This document shows, piece by piece, positions 32,376 to 43,110 of a stretch of 64,000 bases of DNA (position 1 is the stretch's first letter; each line of letters starts with the position of its first letter). The notes beneath the pieces were generated by a model. That model was not told the DNA's origin. It saw nothing but the letters and a program-made list of their open reading frames with translations, and did not search any database. The DNA is from Saccopteryx bilineata (taxonomy: Eukaryota > Chordata > Mammalia > Chiroptera > Emballonuridae): positions 119,249,033 to 119,313,032 of the forward strand of contig NC_089495.1 in NCBI RefSeq assembly GCF_036850765.1. Direction: 5' to 3'. Made by a program: the position numbers and the translations under genes.

Positions 32376-32850
32376 TGTGACACAAAAATCCAATATTCAT
32401 GACACAGGTGCTGGTGAACAGGAAAGAGGTTTATTCAAGTGCAGCCACCTGAGAAGATGGGGAAGAAAGACTCCTGTCCTTAAAACACATCTGAACAGTT
32501 CTGACACTTTAGTCAGATTATACAAGAGATTGGGGAATTCAGGAAGGGGAGAATTCCTAAAGTGAGGGCAGATGTGCAGTTTCTCTTGGGGGAAAGAAGT
32601 TCTTATCTTCATAGCTGGCTGGGATTCTTGGTCTTCTTGGCTGTATTAGGGAATATAAACTGTAAGCCCCAGCATGCTGAGAGAGAAGGGAGGGGCCTGA
32701 GGGCTCATTCTTTTTGCTCTGACATAAACTACTGAAGCGCATAAGCTGGATGTCTGTCATTTATAACCAGCATTAACTTTCCTTATCCCAGAAGGGCAAC
32801 AGGTTGTTGCTGGAAAGAGAATTCAACCAGAGGTGAAACCATAGTATTAT
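32376..32850 (-). mobile_element. Possible LTR on the minus strand, unassigned
   Basis: The plus strand holds 'gaaagaggtttattcaagtgcagcc', which on the minus strand gives TTGAATAAACCTC, an AATAAA-containing R-like region near the left end. I could not define both ends or a TSD, so this is only a candidate. Confidence 0.3.
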
Positions 32851-33220
32851 TATTATATACTTTTGATTTGTTACAGAATACATAACTTTGATTACTTGGT
32901 TGGAAATTATAAATCATAATTATAGTTAGAGTAAAAAGCTGGGTTTAATATTTACTAAGATTAACATAGGTGGCTTTATTTAAATTATTTTATACCTTAC
33001 TTTATTAGTATATTCTTATTTTAATTTTATTCTATAGCTAGTTGAAATAATATCAGTAATATAGCATATTCATTCTCTGTTACACCAAAGCAAAATTTCT
33101 AGGTAGGGCTCTGGAGCTAGTGGTAAGGACAATGGTAGGCTTCTGTGAGCGATAACTTCTAGTCTGGGAGCTGAGTTCTCGATGGGTGTGTTACTGGTAC
33201 AAAGTCTGTGTGATTTGACA
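32851..33220. other. Unique AT-rich sequence, no gene seen
   Basis: No repeat or ORF that I can support. Confidence 0.4.
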
Positions 33221-33221
33221 G

Positions 33222-33607
33222 AAAGACCACAGCCCTTGCCAGTAGCTCAATGGATAGAGTATTGGCCTGGCATATGGAGATCTTGGGTTAAATTTCCAGT
33301 CTCACAGGAGAAGCAACCATCTGTTTCTCTCCCCTATCTCTCCCTCTTCTCTCCCTCTATCCCTCCTGCAGCCAGTAGCTCAATTAGTTTGAGCATGACC
33401 CGAGGTACTAAGGATCCTTTGTCTGGAGCATGATAGCCTTAGGCAGTAAAGATACCTTGGTACTTGAGCATCCGCCCTAGATAGGGTTGCTGGGTGGGTC
33501 CCTGTCAAGACTTATGCAACAGTCTGCCCCACTATCTCCCCTCCTCTCACCTAAAAAGAAAATAAAGAAAAAGGAAGGAGGGAGGGAAGGAAGGAAGGAA
33601 GACCACT
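33222..33607 (+). mobile_element. Diverged long tRNA-derived bat SINE with GGAA-repeat tail
   Basis: The head is CCCTTGCCAGTAGCTCAATG, followed by 'gagtattggcctggcatatgg' and then a body like that at 14028. The tail has become (GGAA)n at 33570-33600. Flanking AAGACCAC-type duplications (33222-33230, 33599-33606) are visible. Confidence 0.65.
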
Positions 33608-34113
33608 ATTCAAAGTTTGGAGTAAGTAAAGGTTTATTGATAGAGATAGCTTAAGTGGAAAAGATAGTAGAACTAATTCTCAAATCCAACTTAAGAGAGC
33701 TAAAAATTTAAGCATCTTGTATATTATATTAGAGGAAGCAAGGATGGGTGAGGCAAGAAGTGAAAACTGTAGACAGCCAAGCACCTAAGAAGGGATTGAA
33801 AATACTAATAAAGTGGGATATTTCTAAATCCCTTTTTCTCTGTTGTACTATTCATTTCCTTTGTGATCTTAGTCCAAGACCAGAAGAAGACTGTCTGTAT
33901 TCATACTGCCTGTTGCCACTCATCCAAATAAGTAGAGACGAAGATTAAATTTTTATGGGCACTTTATTCAGATGGTTGGTGATCTGAGAAGATGAGGGTT
34001 CTGTATCCAAAAATTGTCTTAACACCTCATCTCAGGCTACCTTTTTTATAAGGGGATGAAAGGGGTAAGAAAGGGGTTTGGAATTTAGGGATAAAATAAA
34101 AGTTGCAGTTCAG
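33608..34113 (-). other. Unassigned; possible LTR remnant on the minus strand
   Basis: On the minus strand, around 33967, CTGAATAAAGTGCCCATAAA resembles an R-region polyadenylation signal. No ends or TSD were found. No gene is supported. Confidence 0.25.
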
Positions 34114-35098
34114 GGGCCCTGGCTGATTGGCTCAGCGGTAGAGCATCAGCCAGCCTGTAGAAGTCCCAGGTTTGATTCCCGGTCAGAGCACAAAGGAGAA
34201 GTGCCCATCTGCTTCTCCACCCTTCCCCCTCTTCTTTCTCTCTATCTCTCTGTGGGTCAAATAAGTTTGCAAATATGATATATATGTTTGCTCGCTTATA
34301 ATTTGCATTGGATATGGGGGGCAGGCTGTAAGCAGGCAGGATTCTTATAGCCTAAAGCTTTAAAACTAAGCTTTTTTTCCCACACTCTGGACTGCTGCAT
34401 GACGTGGGGTGGTGCACTCTCATAAGGAATCCCATTATGCCTCAGATAAGTGACTGTATCAGAGACTTCCTTGTTTATATATTGGATTAAAGGTTTTGAT
34501 TTCTATACTATAAAATGGGGCAGAGGAACCCATGCTGAAGGAGAGCAGAGAAAGGCCACATGGAGAAGAAAAACAGCCAAGACTGCAGAGTGCTGAAGAA
34601 GAAGCCAGTTTGTGCAGAGAGAAGGAGGTGGGGAACAGAGGTGAATAAGGCTGGTGAGGTAGAACCTTTGATTCTAGGAAACTCAGATAAGTCAGTGGCT
34701 TTGGGAGCCCTGAATGGAAAGGGAAGTGTTTTCCCTAGGATTAAAGGTAATGGCCCACAAGTTCTTGGCTCTGTTGTTTCATTACCGTCTGTCTGAATCA
34801 AATGCAAACCTACACAGCCAGGCGGCTGTGATGGTGGCCGTGGCTACTGGCTTTACACTCTCTTCCCCTCCTGCAGCCAAGGCACCATTGGAGCAAAATT
34901 AGCTCAGGCACTGAGGAAGGCTCCATGGCCTCTGCCTCAGGCACTAGAATGGCTCTGGCAGCAAAGGAGCTACACCCCAGAGGGTTCAAGCATCGCCCCC
35001 TGGTGGGCATACTATGTGGATCCTGGTCGGGTGCATGCAGGAGTCTATCTGACTGCCTCCCACTTCTAACTTTGGAATAATAATAATAAAAAAAAAAA
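34114..35098 (+). mobile_element. Long tRNA-derived SINE split by a solo LTR
   Basis: The 5' half (34114-34250: CCCTGGCTGATTGGCTCAGC…, B-box GGTTTGATTCCC) and 3' half (34863-35098: 'cttcccctcctgcagccaagg… ctgcctcccacttctaactttgg', A-tail) join into one normal SINE when 34251-34862 is removed. The SINE therefore pre-dates the LTR. Confidence 0.8.
34246..34862 (+). mobile_element. Solo LTR (type A) inside the SINE
   Basis: The LTR is 34251-34857 (607 bp), TGTGGGTCAAATAAGTTTGC…GGCTTTACA, flanked by CTCTC on both sides (34246-34250, 34858-34862). The flank is CT-rich, so the match alone is weak, but it agrees with the 5-bp TSDs elsewhere. It contains 'gaacccatgctgaaggagagcag', the usual U5 block of the family. 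Confidence 0.85.
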
Positions 35099-35816
35099 CA
35101 CTTGAGTCCAGGGATTCTTTTAGTGTTTTGTTTATTTGTTTGTTTTTATTTTTCATCAGCTGACCAGTGATTCTTTATCTGCATTTTTGTCAGCAGGCAT
35201 TCTGTTCTTGGGCAAATCAGGGGCTTAGATAGCATTTTGTTTCTGGATTTCTGGGCCTGGGGCACAAAGGTAGATTGCTTGCAGCCTCATGAATCAAATA
35301 GGCCCATTTATGTATTCAGCTCCTGGAGCAAAGCTTGTTATGTGCTTTAATCATTAATCTTATGGATGATATCTAAAAGTTTCTTTTACTAAAGCTAAAT
35401 TTCAAACTCTTGAGTTCCCCTAATCAGGTCTGGTTGTGGAGACTCCCGTGAATTTTTGAAAACAGTTATTGTTTTGTGCAGGTTTTCCCGCCTCTTCACT
35501 GACAACAAGGTGGATCAAACCAGGAACAGAATTTTGCTAGGTAATTAGCATATGTATAGCAGGAGCTATTAGCTTAAAGGCCATCAGAAAAAGCAAGAAT
35601 TTCACTCTCTAACAGAGGAACAGGCAGCAGCCATATCCTGGGCAAAGGTTATCCAGACCCAAGTATTCTCAGTATGTTGTACCCAGGGCAGAGTCTTCCT
35701 TTCACAAATGTGGGCTGAGTGGAAGAGGAGACACCTCAACTCTACTGTGCTAGGTTGGGCATCAGATATCTAGAGGCAAGGTGAGAATTGATGGAAGTCC
35801 CTTTCCTCCCCAGTAG
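35099..35816. other. Unassigned sequence, no gene seen
   Basis: Somewhat GC-richer than the window average and without an open frame. It might be the remains of an older LTR, but I cannot show ends or a TSD. Confidence 0.3.
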
Positions 35817-35967
35817 GTAGCTGTTGGTCAAATAAGTTTGTAAATATGATGTATATGTTTGCTTGCTTATACTTTGCATTGGGTGTGGGAGACAGGATGT
35901 AAACTGGCAAAGTTCTTATAGCATATGGCAGTAGTTCTCAAAGTGTGTGCCAGGGCACACTGGTGTG

Positions 35968-36280
35968 CCCTAGAACAGTGGTCCCCAACCTTTTTAGTGC
36001 CATGGACTGGTTTAATGTCAGAAAATATTTTCACGAACCGGCCTTTAGGGTGGGACGGATAAATGTATCACGTGACTGAGACAAGTGTCAAGAGTGAGTC
36101 TTAGATGGATGTAACAGAGCGAATCTGGTCATTTCTTTAAAATAAAACATCGTTCAGACTTAAATATAAATAAAACAGAAATAATGTAAGTTATTTATTC
36201 TTTCTCTGCAGACCAGTACCAAATGGCCCATGGATTGGTACCGGTCCACGACCTGAGGGTTAGGGACCACTGTCCTAGAA
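35968..36280. mobile_element. Small non-autonomous hAT nested in the larger hAT
   Basis: The element is 35976-36272 (297 bp). The ends are CAGTGGTCCCCAACC and, inverted, CAGTGGTCCCTAACC (14 of 15 bases). The 8-bp TSD is CCCTAGAA / TCCTAGAA (one mismatch). No transposase frame is present. Confidence 0.85.
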
Positions 36281-36340
36281 GATTTCCAGGTGTGCCCTAT
36301 GGTATTCCAGAGAAATATGTGTCTGTTGGGAACCAAAAAA

Positions 36341-36764
36341 CCAATAGGGTTTTTTGTTTTGTTTTGTTTATATTTTTCTGAAGCTGGAAACGGGGAGAGA
36401 CAGTCAGACAGACTCCCGCATGCGCCCGACCGGGATCCACCCGGCACACCCACCAGGGGCGACGCTCTGCCCACCAGGGGGCTATGCTCTGCCCCTCTGG
36501 GGTGTCGCTCTGTCGCGACCAGAGCCACTCTAGCGCCTGGGGCAGAGGCCAAGGAGCCATCCCAGCACCCGGGCCATCTCTGCTCCAATGGAGCCTCGCT
36601 GCAGGAGGGGAAGAGAGAGACAGAGAGGAAGGAGAGGGGGAGGGGTGGAGAAGCAGATAGGCGCTTCTCCTGTGTGCCCTGGCCAGGAATCAAACCTGGG
36701 ACTTCTGCACGCCAGGCTGACACTCTACCACTGAGCCAACCGGCCAGGGCCCCAACAGGGTTTT
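36341..36764 (-). mobile_element. Long tRNA-derived bat SINE in the hAT
   Basis: The SINE is 36354-36751 on the minus strand: GGGCCCTGGCCGGTTGGCTC…, B-box GGTTTGATTCC, the full body including 'gcccctggtgggtgtgccggg', and a tail at the left. The 13-bp TSD is CCAATAGGGTTTT / CCAACAGGGTTTT. It is well preserved and CpG-rich, hence fairly young. Open frames across it are not genes. Confidence 0.85.
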
Positions 36765-37358
36765 AAAAGTTTAGATTTTGGGGGGACAGAGATGTGGGCA
36801 ATTGGCTGTAAACTGACAGTCTGCTCAACCTCCACCTCACTTGCCTGATTAGGTTGCAAAAGGCTGTTAAGCTGTGGTGCTGGATTGTTTACACTACCCC
36901 TCCTGTTCCTCAGAAAGACTGGAGGCAAGTTTCTTCTATCCTTTGTTTGGTGTAAAGTTAATATGATATGTATGGAGGGGGTTTTCTGCATTTGATAAAA
37001 TTCTTGGGTTGCCTTGGAAACATGATCTCATTGATTTGCTAGTGGCCCACTTTGCCCTATAAATAATTTAAGATGCAGTTTTTGAGCATGCTTTGTTCTT
37101 GCCAGGGACACTACAGGGCCCTCCCGACCCCATATTTTCTTAATTTTCTATATTTTCTTAATTCTGCACCATTTCTACTCGGGACATGGAATTACTAGCT
37201 GCGCTGGTTCGTGGCATGTGCCCAGATATAAAAATAAATATAGTTACTCTATAATACTATTATATTATGGAAATACTACTCTTTTTGTTAGCACATCATT
37301 ATTGTATTTATTATTAGCACATCATTATCTTATTTTTAGATAAATACACCCAAATAAA

Positions 37359-37712
37359 ATGGATAGATTTCCCAAAAAGAAGAGTGATAGCCTGACCAGG
37401 TGGTGGTGCAGTGGATAGAGCATCGGACTGGGATGCTGAGGACCCAGGTTTGAGACCCCGAGGTCACCAGCTTGAACGTGGGCTCATCTGGTTTGAGCAA
37501 AAGCTCACCAACTTGGACCCAAGTTTGCTGGCTTGAGCAAGGGGTTACTCTGTCTGCTGAAGGCCCACAGTCAAGGCACATATGAGAAAGCAATCAATGA
37601 ACAACTAAGGTGTTGCAATGCGCAACAAAAAACTAATGATTGATGCTTCTCATCTCTCTGTTCCTGTCTATCTGTCCCTGTCTATCCCTCTCTCTGACTC
37701 TCTCTCTGTCTC

Positions 37713-37753
<41 letters not shown>

Positions 37754-38061
37754 AGCATAATATTGAAGAATCTGATTCTGGAAGTGAGCAAAAGTTACGT
37801 GTAAATAAAATAGAACTTGAAGGCTGAGGGGCAGAATTTAATTAAAACGTTTTCCATCACTTAACACTGAACAATACGATTGGATTAGAAACCCATTCAT
37901 GGAAGCTTCAAGTGATTTTTGGTTTAACATTAACAGAAGAAGAACTGGCAGCTATATCCACTGATCATGGATTGATGATTAAACATAAAGAATTGTCTCT
38001 TGAAATCTTTTAGATTTCTATAAAGAAGAATATGTGGCAATACCTAAAAAAGCTTTGAACA
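37359..38061 (+). pseudogene. hAT transposase relic (ZBED5/Charlie-like), start and C-terminus only
   Basis: An ATG at 37359 opens MDRFPKKKSD. A SINE interrupts at 37390. From 37751 the frame resumes as NIEESDSGSEQKL, the typical acidic N-terminal stretch. The text then jumps to the C-terminal part of hAT transposases: a NPFMEASSDF block near 37893 and LTLTEEELAAISTDHGLMIK near 37930, ending in EEYVAIPKKALN-like sequence in another frame. The central catalytic part is deleted, and frameshifts and a stop follow. The similarity to domesticated ZBED5/FAM200-type proteins is from memory. It is not functional. Confidence 0.6.
37374..37761 (+). mobile_element. tRNA-derived bat SINE (third type) in the transposase start
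   Basis: The SINE is 37390-37750: CCTGACCAGGTGGTGGTGCA, 'gcatcggactgggatgctgagg', 'aaagcaatcaatgaacaactaagg', CT-rich end and a 38-bp A-run (37718-37750 region). The target duplication is imperfect (AAAAAGAAGAGTGATA / AAAAAGAAGCATAATA). Confidence 0.8.
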
Positions 38062-38743
38062 TGGGGGGCAGTCCACTCTTATGAGGAATCCCATTTATGT
38101 CTCAGATAAGTGGCTTTGTATCAGAGACTTCCTTATTTGTATATTGGCTTAAAGGCTTTTATTTCTACATTATAAAATAAAGCAGACCAGGGGCACTCTC
38201 TCTCAGTTCCTGCCATCAGCACTGCAGAGGAGAAGCAGCCAAGAGGACAGAGTGCTGAAGGAGAAGCCAGTTTTTGCAGTTTGTGCAGAGAGAAGGAGAT
38301 GGGGAACAGAGGTGAATAAGACTGTTGGGGCCTTTGATTTAGGAAACCTCGGATGACTCAGTGGCTTTGGGATCCCTGAATGGAAAGGGAAGTGTTTTCC
38401 CACTGTGTGTATTTACTAACTTGCTGGGTGAGAGCTAGAATTAAAGTTAATGGTCCATCAGTTATTTCCATTGTTTCATTTCTGTCTGTCTCAATCAAAT
38501 GCGAACCTGCATGGACCAGGTGGCTCTGATGGTGGGCATGACTACTGGCTCTACAGTAGCTCTTTGTCTGGGACCTGGGAAAGGTGAAAACAGAGAGTCC
38601 TGTGTTCCTAGCTGCAACTACACCTCATTGAGTTGGAAGAATAGGGGAAGGAGAGTCTTGGTTCAAATACCACAAATTTTTTACTTTCCTACACATTTGA
38701 CATATGTTATGTAAATAGAAATTTTTCTTTTATTTTCCTGTTT

Positions 38744-39261
38744 GCCCTTGTATGGCCAGTAGCCACGGCCACCATCGCAGTCACCTGGCCCTTGTCGGTT
38801 TGCATTTAATTAAGATTGATCATAAAGAAACTGCAGAGCCAAAAACTGGTGGGCCATTTTCCTTTATTCTAGACTCATACCAGCCATTGAGTAAAAAACA
38901 AACATGTGGGCACCAAAACCCATTTGTTCGGGTTTTTTTTTTCTCTAGAATCAAAGGCTCCCACCTTTGTTTGCCTCCATTTTGGCTGCTTCCTCTCCTC
39001 CAACCACGTGGTCTCTCTCCCCTGGAAAAACGCAGTCTCCTTCCCTCTCTGGAAGAACGTGGTCTCTCTCTCCAAAATGGCCTCCTAGTTTCTTTTAAAA
39101 CTTTCTGGTGTGAAAGCCCTCCCCCAACACATATTAGCATAACCAAACCCATTCCCAAGCATGAAAGGTGATTAGCAGTATCAGTGAGAGCATCACCATG
39201 TGAGAGCAGTGGCCATCTTTAACAGAGTGAGCATAAAATAACTTATCTGCCCAACAGCCCT
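38744..39261 (-). mobile_element. Solo LTR (type B) with perfect 5-bp TSD
   Basis: The LTR is 38749-39256 (508 bp) on the minus strand, TGTTGGGCAGATAAGTTATT…GGCCATACA, flanked by GCCCT at 38744-38748 and 39257-39261. It is shorter than other type B LTRs because the middle is deleted. It lies inverted to, and 193 bp from, the LTR ending at 38555. Confidence 0.85.
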
Positions 39262-40128
39262 TAAGACCATTTCCAAAGCCATTAAATGATTGTTTTCAAA
39301 ATAATTTCCATCAGTTTTACTGAGGAACGAGTCAGTGGAATCTCTTATACTTTAATGATTTAAGGTCTTGCTGTAAATCAATCATCAATGAGTTATTTCC
39401 CACAACTGTATGCAAATCCATAATTATCTCAAAATAGAAGGTGTATTTAAAATACTATAGAATAACAACTCTCAATGTAAGAAACATTCAGACCTGTAGA
39501 AAAATTTTTATGAGCTTATTTGAGCCAAACTGGTGACAATTGCCAAGAAACAAAATCTCAATAGATTGAGAAAATGCTCTGAAAAAAATGACAGTTTTGC
39601 AGCTTATTTTATATAATTCAATTAAAAAAAGAGATAAGGAAAATTACATGAAATCCATTGGTGATAAATTAAGGAGGCAAAAGAAAACAAACAGGGAATA
39701 TCTGAGATTACATAAAAAGGAAAATGGAGAGATGCATACATTTTTTACATTGGTGGGGATAGGGTAGTTACAAATGAACATTTACAGCACATATTTGAGC
39801 AACAAGATAACAATGAGGGGTTCTGTGGTCTTGTGCTCTGTTGGGAGACTGTGCCCTGAAGGGTCTGGAAAGATAGATTACTTCGACATTCCAAAGTTAT
39901 GTATTGTCAAGGCAAAAAGACACCAAACAGGCTGAGTTAAGGTAAAGACTGATCTTCATCAGAGAAGATATTGACTTAGAACATGCCGTGTCATACTTTT
40001 AGTTAGGAAGTTTTAGTTTCAGGCCATCCTATGTGATTACTTTCTGTTGTGAACAAGGGAGCATCCATGAAAGGGGTTGCTTACACATTTGTCTTTCCAC
40101 AGTGCCAGGTGTATTAGGAGACACCTCC
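39262..40128. other. Unassigned AT-rich sequence, possible old LTR fragment
   Basis: 'atgagcttatttgagccaaactggtgacaattgcc' near 39510 has the look of an antisense LTR R/U5 region, but I could not set limits. No gene is seen. Confidence 0.3.
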
Positions 40129-40786
40129 TGTAAAGCTAGTAGCCACAGCCACCATCAGAGCTTCCTGGCCTGTGCAGGTTCTCATTTGATTCAGACAGAT
40201 GGTAATAAAACAACAGAGACATGAACTGGTGGGCCATTACCTCTAATCCTAGCTTGCACCCAGCAGGCAAGAAATACACACAGTGGGAAAAAACTTCCCT
40301 TTCCATTCAGGGTTCCCAAAGCCACTGACTCATCCGAGTATTCCTAGAATCAAAGGTTTGTACCTTACCAGCCTTATTCACCTCTGTTTCCCATCTCCTT
40401 CTCTCTGCACAAACTGCAAAAATTGGCTTCTCCTTCAGCACTCTGCCATCTTGGCTGCCTCTCCTATGCAATACTAATTTCAGGAACTGAGAGCAAGAGC
40501 TTCTAGTCTGCCCCATTTTATAGTGTAGAAATCAAAATATTTAAGCCAATATACAAATAAGGAAGTCTCTGATACAAAGTCACTTATCTGAGGCATAAAT
40601 GGGGTTCCTCATAAGAGTGCACCACCCCACATCATGCAACAGTCAAGGGTGTGGGGAAAAGTTTAGTCTTAAAACTAAGCCTTAGTCTATAAGGACCATG
40701 CCTGCTTATAGTCTGTCCCCCACACCTAATGCAAACTATAAGCGAGCAAACATATACATCATATTTGCAAACTTATTTGACTCAAA
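40129..40786 (-). mobile_element. Solo LTR (type A)
   Basis: 658 bp on the minus strand. The right end reads TTTGAGTCAAATAAGTTTGC (family TGTKGGTCAAATAAGTTTG, its first bases mutated) and the left end CTTTACA. It has the TATA-like ACTATAAAATGGGGCAG on the minus strand near 40512-40528 and the dyad 'ctaagcctt…aaaactaag'. No convincing TSD (CCTCC / TCCCC). Confidence 0.85.
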
Positions 40787-41779
40787 TCCCCCCAATAAGC
40801 CAATAGCGTCCCATACAGGTTATACCCAGTGAGGACAGCTTGCACAGTAGAAGCAAGCAGAGTGAGCATCAGGTGTGAAGTCCCAGTTACTGGCAGCATC
40901 TGCAGATGGAGAGCAGGCACTGGTCTCAAAGCAGGTGGCTACTGTGGCAGTATGTGTCCCGTAAAGTGAAAGTCTGGCTGAGCTCCAAGTATGACTCATG
41001 GTACAACCGAGCTTGAGCACTGTGTAGTCAAGTTCTGAGTTCTGGTAGCCCACGAAGGGTTACCAGGTCCAAATCATATCAGTGTCCAGATGGAGTATTT
41101 ATCCAAATGTTCAGACTTGTGATTTGGGGTATTCCAGGCCCTTCCTAAGGGCACTCCTGTTAGCCCATTACCTCAGTCTTGACATAGCACATGATGTGAC
41201 TGTCATGGATTACTGTGACTTCATACTGAGTTGTCAAAGTGTCTAAAAGGTCTGCTCTGCTCTTGCTCCATACACTTTTAGTCTCTGAGTTTATAAGATT
41301 ACCACACAGGCCTCCCCTGAGCTTGTCAAATTTAGAGCATATCCCATTTTTCATTCACACAAGTAGTCATGCAGGATAATTATTCAATTCATTTCTTTGT
41401 CTCTAAGAAAGCGTTAAGTAAGCAAGCAAACAAATTTTCCTCTTCTGGTATCTCAGAAGAGAAAGAAGGTCTGTTCTTTTTTCTAAAATCCATTAATATA
41501 TTACAAATAGTAAGTGACTTTTTTTGGGGGGGATATTGTAAGTAGTGTTAGTATAATAAAGCTTAGTGATGACAGGAGAAACAAAGGTATACATACTGAA
41601 CCCCAGCACTTTGTGCTTTCATTGTTTGTTAATGAATTATGGAATGTGCAACTGAAAAACAGAGTAAGTCTGAGACAGAATAAGGGTAACACTGAACTTC
41701 ATCTTGACTGAAAGAAATTCATTTTAGAGGTTTGACTATGATGCCTTGCTTTCAATAAAATGCCATAATTAAAATTAAC
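40787..41779. other. Unassigned sequence with a short minus-strand frame
   Basis: The minus strand has a 64-codon frame at 41160-41354 (LCGNLINSETKSVWSKSRAD…) that reads more like protein than its surroundings and is followed by further broken frames to 40820. I do not recognise it. It could be a processed pseudogene or an old ERV internal fragment. Confidence 0.25.
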
Positions 41780-42466
41780 TTTTAAAAAAATATTTTGATT
41801 TTTTTGAGAGAAAGAGAGAAAGAAAGAGAGTGAGAGTGAGATGTAGTACTCCAGCCCACTGGGAACTACCAGTGTCTCATGGAATAAACCTACTCAAGAA
41901 ACAAACTAATGTCAGGTGGAAGAGGGGGAGGCCTGCCAAAGGAGGCAAAGAAGACCCAAATCTCCTTCTCCCTTAGCTTTTATTATCAGAAGCAGAACAG
42001 AGGTAACAGAATTACAGGGGCGGGAGATCAAGTGACAAGAAAAAGAATGATTAATGGCCATTTTGCTGACATGGAGAAAGGGCTAATTTAATCAAAACCT
42101 CTTTTCTTTTGCTAATTAACAAGCACAAAGGAAGGGGCAATCTAGAACCTCTAGTTTAATTTTCTAAAGCCCATTCACATGCATTCCTTTGTGTCTGCAC
42201 AAAGGTCACTCACATAGCTTCTTGATGTTTGCATCCAAGAGACATTCACTCAGGGCTTTTAACTAAAGTTCCCCAATCCAAGTCATAATGGGTCAAGGTT
42301 AAATGGGTGATTCTCTACAGTGAGAAACAGGGGGTGAGAAGTGGGTAGCATCTATTCGTAGTAGTTGCTTCTTGTACATGCCTTGACAGGGCAAGCCCAG
42401 GGATTTGAACTGGTGACCACAACATTCCAGGTTTTTGCTTTATCCACTGTGCCACCACAGGTCAGT
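41780..42466 (-). mobile_element. Short tRNA-derived SINE split by a class II-like LTR
   Basis: The right part (42326-42466) holds the head on the minus strand (CTGACCTGTGGTGGCACAGT, 'cctggaatgttgtggtcacc'), and the left part (41780-41841) holds the purine-rich tail. They are joined by the exact 6-bp duplication around the LTR 41842-42319. Confidence 0.75.
41836..42325. mobile_element. Solo LTR with 6-bp TSD (class II-like)
   Basis: The LTR is 41842-42319 (478 bp), TGTAGTACTCC…GATTCTCTACA, flanked by GTGAGA on both sides (41836-41841 and 42320-42325). A 6-bp TSD with TG…CA ends is typical of betaretrovirus-like (class II) ERVs. It shares no sequence with the main family. Transcriptional orientation is unclear. 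Confidence 0.75.
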
Positions 42467-42489
42467 TGAAATGAATTTAACTGCATCCT

Positions 42490-43082
42490 TGTGGGTCAAA
42501 CAAGTTTGCAAATATGATGTATATGTTTGCTCATTTATAGTTTGCATTGGGTGTAGGGGACAGGCTGTAAGCAGGGAGGGTCGTTATAGCCTAAGGCTTA
42601 GTTTTAAGACTAAGCCTTTCCCACCCTAAGTGACTTTGTATCAGAGACTTCCTTGTTTGTATATTGGATTAAAGGTTTTGACTTCTATAAAATGGGGCAA
42701 AGGAGCCCATGCTGGAGGAGAGCAGAGAAAGGCCACATGGAGGAGAGGAGAAGCAGCCAAAATGGTGGAGTGCTGAAGGAGAAGCCAGTTTGTGCAGAGT
42801 TTGTGCAGGGAGAAGGAGATGGGGAACAGAGGTGAATAAGGCTGGTGAGTTAGAACTTTTGATTCTAGGAAACTCAGATAAGTCAGTGGCTTTGGGAGCC
42901 CTGAATGGAAAGGGAAGTGTTTTCCCACTGTGTATATTTTTTGCCCACCGGGTGCAAGCTAGGATTAAAGCTAATGGCCCACCAGTTCTAGGCTTTGTTG
43001 TTTCATTACCGACTGCCTGAATTCAATGCGAACCTGAATAGGCCAGGTGACTGTGATGGTGGCCGTGGCTACTGGCTTTAGA
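42490..43082 (+). mobile_element. 5' LTR of the pol-less provirus
   Basis: 593 bp, TGTGGGTCAAACAAGTTTGC…GGCTTTAGA (final CA mutated to GA). It lacks ~60 bp between the dyad 'cttagttttaagactaag' and 'agtgactttgtatcag' that other copies have. Confidence 0.85.
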
Positions 43083-43084
43083 TT

Positions 43085-43110
43085 TGGCATAGTCTGTGGC
43101 AGGATTCGAA
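43085..43110 (+). promoter_or_regulatory. tRNA-Ser-like primer-binding site
   Basis: TGGCATAGTCTGTGGCAGGA followed by TTCGAAG. It matches the complement of a tRNA-Ser 3' end better than the first provirus does, again with three extra bases (TGT) in the middle. Confidence 0.6.

Larger units (their letters stand above)
35939..38061 (+). mobile_element. Decayed, internally deleted hAT (Charlie/ZBED5-like) transposon
   Basis: It starts CAGTAGTTCTCAAAGTGTGT, a Charlie-type end. The transposase relic is at 37359-38061. It contains a smaller hAT (35976-36272), a minus-strand SINE (36354-36751) and a plus-strand SINE (37390-37750). The right inverted end is missing, together with adjacent LTR sequence, so a deletion followed the insertion. 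Assigning 36752-37358 to this element (as its 5' untranslated part) is inferred from position. Confidence 0.6.
35817..38560 (+). mobile_element. Solo LTR (type A) split by a hAT relic and its guests
   Basis: The LTR starts at 35822 (TGTTGGTCAAATAAGTTTGT), is interrupted from ~35939 to ~38061, and resumes ('tccactcttatgaggaatccc') to end …GGCTCTACA at 38555. GTAGC lies on both outer sides (35817-35821 and 38556-38560), an exact 5-bp TSD that proves the two parts are one insertion. About 60 bp of LTR around the interruption, including the 'cttagttttaagactaag' dyad, are missing. Confidence 0.85.
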
